Origin: Triparma columacea | Lineage: Eukaryota > Sar > Bolidophyceae > Parmales > Triparmaceae | Length of the DNA: 21,398 nt | Reading direction: 5' to 3' | NCBI GenBank assembly: GCA_030267965.1 | Contig: BRYA01001101.1 | Coordinates: forward strand, 1 to 21,398 | Shown: in pieces, positions 18,115 to 21,398 of the stretch | Layout: every line of letters starts with the position of its first letter | How positions within the stretch are numbered: position 1 is the stretch's first letter | Position numbers and translations under genes: made by a program | The notes under the pieces: generated by a model | Seen by the model: only the letters and a program-made list of their open reading frames with translations | Told to the model about the DNA's origin: nothing | The model's database searches: none

Positions 18115-19783
18115 CTACCATGTAGAACCTGGTTCGGGGACTCCCTCTCCAATAAACTTCTTACCGTGCTTCTCGCCCCAGATCTCATCCGTCCAAAGGC
18201 GGTAGCCCTGGTCAAATACGTGCATCCGCTTATTGAAAAGCGTCGGTCCCAGAGGCCACGGTCTCGTCCACCCGCTCTTCTTCGAGATCTTCCAGCTCTG
18301 ATAAACGACCTGGTAGCCTATGCTCCAGACGACAAGAGCAGTCGCGGCCAGGGCGAAGCGCAAGTCCCATACCTCGGAAGCCTTGGTGTTGAAATCTATG
18401 CAATCCCCGAAGCAACCCTCATCAGGCCGTCCCGCCCTGAAGCTTACGCACATCCCAGCCAAGTTAAATATTAGAATCCCCACGACAGTCTCGGCAACTG
18501 AATCCAAGACGGTGTTGAAAGGGAGCCTCGGGAGCCGCTCGATCGTCACCCACTGAATGGCATAAACGGTGAGGAAGAGGGCGCTAAGGACGGACACTCT
18601 AGCATTGAGGTCGGCAGGCTCCAGGAAGTAGGTGAAAAGGCCAAAGAGGGAGACGAGGAAGAGGGGCACAATGCCCTTCCTAACGTAAAAGTTCGGCGTC
18701 CTCGCAATATGGAGCGAGTACGCGATCCCCGTAAAAGTCCTCGGTGGGCCGTTCCACTCCTCGTGATTCCTCGTAACCGCGTACCCGAAGCACACGAGGT
18801 CGTAATCGTCTGAGTGCCTACAAGCCGTCCAGTCGACGTGCTGGTAGATTCCGTCGGAGAGACGGTTTTTTAGGTTAGGACGATCGAACTGGATGTTGTA
18901 GAAGGGAGGAGAGTCACCGTCTTTAAAGGGGTTTAGCATCACCATGGAATTGTCGATGCGGAGACTGTCGAAGGGAAACGCCCTGAAACGGTCTAACTGC
19001 GGGGAGGAGCGAGGTGACGAATGAAGGGGTTCGGTTGCGTCAGAATATCCATCTTGGCCTCGTCGCTCGTTCTCACACCGAAGGGTTTCGGTTGCGTCAG
19101 CGTCCTCGAATATTCATCTTGGCCTCGTCGCTCGTTCTCACCTGCTCAGACATGTTGACATCGACAATCTTGAACTTTACAGTCATTTTGAGCTTGCCGT
19201 CGGATACCTTGCCAGACGAATTCGCAAACGAAGGCAGCAATTTGCCTTGTTCGGCGGGGCCCAAATTGAATCCCTTGTTGCCCATTGGTTTTGGCCGCCA
19301 GATATCGGGGGGGACACCATTCTCGAGTGGAAAGCCCACAAGGCGCAGGTCTTCCCAGTAGAACTCAGTGCTTCCCGACCAATTCAAGAGCTCCTTCCCG
19401 TGCGTGTTTGTCACGTCCCAATGATCGAAACAGGTGACGACCGTGAGCTTTGTCGGTGAGATACCGGCTGTTGGACGCCGCTTCCAAATGACTGAAGCAA
19501 AGTGCGAGGGAGATTTTAGCTCAAAAACATCAGTCGTCGGCCCACCCATTTGGTTCGGTGCCAAAGGAACGGGTAGCGATTGGGGAATAGTACGCGATTG
19601 GGGAATAGTAGTAGAAGACGAACTCTTGGAGCTTTGTGAAGAATTGAAGAAAGAGGTCTCTGCTGGACTTTTACTCGGGGGACCTCGCATGAGTTTCTTC
19701 CGGTTCTGGTTCCTGGACGACGACGGAGAAAGAGGTTCAAGCTCTTCATCTTTCAGAACCCCAATCGTTCTCGACCCAAACAT
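18115..19783 (-). CDS. Pentameric ligand-gated ion channel without the Cys-loop cysteines
   Basis: Two exons, 19142-19783 and 18115-18996, joined in phase 0 (GTGAGA donor, CCCCGCAG acceptor), give about 507 aa. The extracellular beta-sandwich shows FYWEDLRLVG and PDIWRPKPMG, typical of loops D-A. The junction creates FRAFPFDSLRID (FPFD at about 221-224), the signature FPFD of the family, but the flanking cysteines of the classical Cys-loop are absent, as in bacterial members. TM1 is at about 321-340, TM2 (RVSVLSALFLTVYAIQWV) at 347-364, TM3 at 377-399 and TM4 at 426-446. The TM3-TM4 loop is only about 26 residues. TM2 has a Leu at 9' and Ala-Arg at -1'/0'. The N-terminus (about 75 residues) is Ser/Pro-rich and disordered and contains a tandem TIPQS duplication from a 17-bp repeat at 19576-19610. 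No signal peptide is visible, so an upstream exon may be missing. A tail of about 60 residues follows TM4. Confidence 0.9.
19023..19141 (-). repeat. Tandem duplication inside the channel-gene intron, including the donor site
   Basis: Two near-identical units, about 19023-19078 and 19080-19141, share GGTTGCGTCAG, ATCTTGGCCTCGTCGCTCGT and TTCTCAC. The second has an eight-base CGTCCTCG insertion. On the transcript each unit begins with GTGAGAACGAGCG, so the intron contains the used donor and a duplicated decoy donor 64 bases downstream. Confidence 0.85.
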
Positions 19784-20541
19784 GGTTTCCTCGGGAAGGT
19801 GTTGGGGAGGAAGGGAAGTGGAAAAGAAATTAGAGCGGAAGCAGAACAGAGGTGAGTAGAGGTGAGCAGATGTGGCGGGGAGGGGAAAGTGTGATTATCG
19901 ATGCAAGGAGGAGGCTGATAAAGGAGTTGGTGATGGAAGGGGTCGTGGGTGGGAGAGGTGGTTTGGGCCTTGGCGTTCGAATGGGGGTGAAAAAACGCTG
20001 TGTGTAACAAAGGATCGGAGAAACGGAGTGGCGCAGTGTGAGCGTTTGGGCGCAAAACTATCAGAGAAACAATATGTTTTGGTTATTGTAAGGCAGGAAA
20101 TTTGGAACCCAAGGGAAAACCTCGACTTCTACAGTACAACAATGATGAATATCGATTGTCTTTCGTCTTTTCTTCTTTACGTCTTTTAATCTTTTTAACA
20201 AAAGTCAGGGTTTCGCGGAAGCCTAAGTGCCCGAATCGTAAACTAGAGACCTTTACTTTTCTTTTTTCTTCTTGCGTCCCCTCCCCCCTACTCACGTTCC
20301 CTTTCCCCCCTTCCCCCCCCTTCCCGTCCCCCCCCTTCCCGTCCTCTTCCCCCCGTCCCCCCCCTTCTCACTTCCCCTTCCCCCCGTCCCCCCCCTTCCA
20401 GTGTTGTAGTTACTGCCCGCAACGCGTTGGTATGTGTATACTGTCATGTTCTTCTCTATCTCCTTACCCTTCGCATTTTCGTCCTAGCTTTTCATAACTC
20501 TGCCTTTGGGAGAAGATGTTCTCTTGTTTGCAGCCAACACT
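19784..20541. other. Intergenic region of 758 bases, no convincing gene
   Basis: The region lies upstream of the channel gene and downstream of the WW-domain gene, both on the minus strand. It should contain the channel promoter. Open frames on the plus strand translate to low-complexity Pro/Phe/Ser or lack any recognisable feature. A T-rich pyrimidine stretch at about 20155-20205 and the C-rich tract below are the only notable structures. Confidence 0.5.
20278..20401. repeat. C-rich low-complexity tract
   Basis: About 120 bases of C runs broken by T, with a loosely repeated CCGTCCCCCCCCTT motif and very few G or A. The minus strand carries many G runs and could form G-quadruplexes. It lies about 140 bases downstream of the stop codon of the WW-domain gene. 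Confidence 0.85.
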
Positions 20542-21398
20542 CTACGCTTTCTTGCCTTTCAGTTCTTCAGGCATTTCCCAAGTCGACATTCCTGATATTC
20601 TATGTTGGTAGTAGTAGACCCCTGTGGCTTCGTCATATATTTTCTCCCAATTTCCCCCCCCTTTAGGGTATTTATCACCCCCTGCTTGTGTCAATTCTTT
20701 CCCACGCAGCACTCCTTCTTCCATAATCCGCTGGATCTTCTCATGCTTGCTCACCACTTCTCCTCCCAGCCCAGCGGCGTCCTTGCTGAGGCTCCTCTCC
20801 TCCCTGTTTGCAAGGGTCTTAGACTCCTTGCTCTTGACTCTCCCCTTCTTCCCCTTGAACTTGTTAAAGCTGCTCGCCCGCTGGATGTGACTGGGGGGGG
20901 CAGTGGAACGCTGTGATCCCTGAGTTGAGGATCCCAAGGCACTGAGCTCTACGCCACCATCATCCAAATCTACGTTGCCAAAGTCGAGACCTGATTTGTC
21001 CCTCCTCGCCTGCCTTGATTCCCTAAGGAGCGTTTCAATCTCTGTGGTCGTCAACTGCTTTGCCTTTACTAGATTGACAATTGTTGTAATCAATGTAGGA
21101 ACGAACTGAACTCCAGTAAGGATCATGTCAAAGTAGCCCTTGTTCTGCAAGTTTTCGTTGTCCAGGTTCACCTTCATAGCGAGGGCGCCAAGAAGAGTGA
21201 AATAAAGTTGGAGCTGTGCAGCATTGTTGAATTTGTCGGTAAACTCGGAAACGAATGGGCGGCGGTCACTGTAGACTCGCATTGCAAAGAAACACATGAT
21301 GAGGCTGAAGAGAACTTGCGCTGCGGTCCCTGGCGCTAAGAACACAAGGAATCCGGTTAACGCCAGCTTCCTGAGTGTCTCAAATACCTCAAACCACC
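20542..21398 (-). CDS. C-terminal part of a membrane protein with a WW domain
   Basis: The frame is open from the window end (21398) to TAG at 20542-20544, so the 5' part of the gene is outside; 284 residues are visible. It starts WFEVFETLRKLALTGFLVFL, a membrane segment of a type I associate with the C-terminal ends of large stramenopile surface proteins. It is followed by two or three more hydrophobic segments (VLFSLIMCFFAMRV, LYFTLLGALAM, and the segment around VPTLITTIVNLV). The cytoplasmic tail is charged and Ser-rich. It ends in a WW domain: NWEKIYDEATGVYYYQHRIS then STWEMPEEL, with both tryptophans, the YYY block and the final Pro in place. WW domains bind Pro-rich ligands. The ectodomain and the overall identity cannot be judged from this fragment. 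Confidence 0.85.
   Translation of the reverse strand, partial: WFEVFETLRKLALTGFLVFLAPGTAAQVLFSLIMCFFAMRVYSDRRPFVSEFTDKFNNAAQLQLYFTLLGALAMKVNLDNENLQNKGYFDMILTGVQFVPTLITTIVNLVKAKQLTTTEIETLLRESRQARRDKSGLDFGNVDLDDGGVELSALGSSTQGSQRSTAPPSHIQRASSFNKFKGKKGRVKSKESKTLANREERSLSKDAAGLGGEVVSKHEKIQRIMEEGVLRGKELTQAGGDKYPKGGGNWEKIYDEATGVYYYQHRISGMSTWEMPEELKGKKA

Noticed and set aside
20102..20497. A 131-codon plus-strand open frame.
   Set aside because: Most of it is the C-rich tract translated as Pro/Ser/Phe; no start context or homology supports it.

Overview
The window is the end of a eukaryotic nuclear chromosome. It opens with about 68 bases of perfect CCCTAA telomere repeat and continues into a gene-dense subtelomere. 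Genes carry short spliceosomal introns of roughly 76-218 bases. Their donors are strongly biased to GTGAG, and a TACTAAC-type branch point is visible in places. Protein content points to a flagellated single-celled protist, most likely a stramenopile alga: axonemal genes, an ER glucosyltransferase, a pentameric ligand-gated channel, and a membrane protein ending in a W-F-E-V-F-E..R-K-L segment that I associate with large stramenopile surface proteins. The lineage is inference. I could not run a search.

Layout, left to right: telomere (1-115); a G-depleted spacer (116-398); a multipass membrane protein on the minus strand (399-2531); a five-exon EF-hand/WD40 protein of the WDR49/CFAP337 type on the minus strand (3073-7731); a 241-base divergent promoter with an inverted repeat and a perfect X-box-like element; DRC9/IQCG on the plus strand (7973-9136); a four-exon IQ-motif protein of unknown role on the plus strand (9301-12069); a seven-exon UDP-glucose:glycoprotein glucosyltransferase (UGGT) on the minus strand (12116-16917); a poorly resolved small plus-strand gene containing internal repeats (about 16990-18055); a two-exon pentameric ligand-gated ion channel on the minus strand (18115-19783); a C-rich intergenic stretch; and the 3' part of a membrane protein with a C-terminal WW domain (20542 to beyond the window end).

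Two themes stand out. CFAP337-like and DRC9 are both predicted axonemal proteins and are transcribed head to head from a shared promoter. The promoter contains a sequence matching the RFX X-box consensus known from ciliary genes of animals. The adjoining IQ protein may belong to the same group. Second, the UGGT is short (about 1335 aa) and seems to lack most of the first and the fourth thioredoxin-like domain, while its catalytic domain is intact and it ends in KQDL.

Exon joins were worked out by hand from GT-AG sites, reading phase and family similarity. They were not confirmed with transcripts. No tRNA, rRNA, transposon or CRISPR array was seen.
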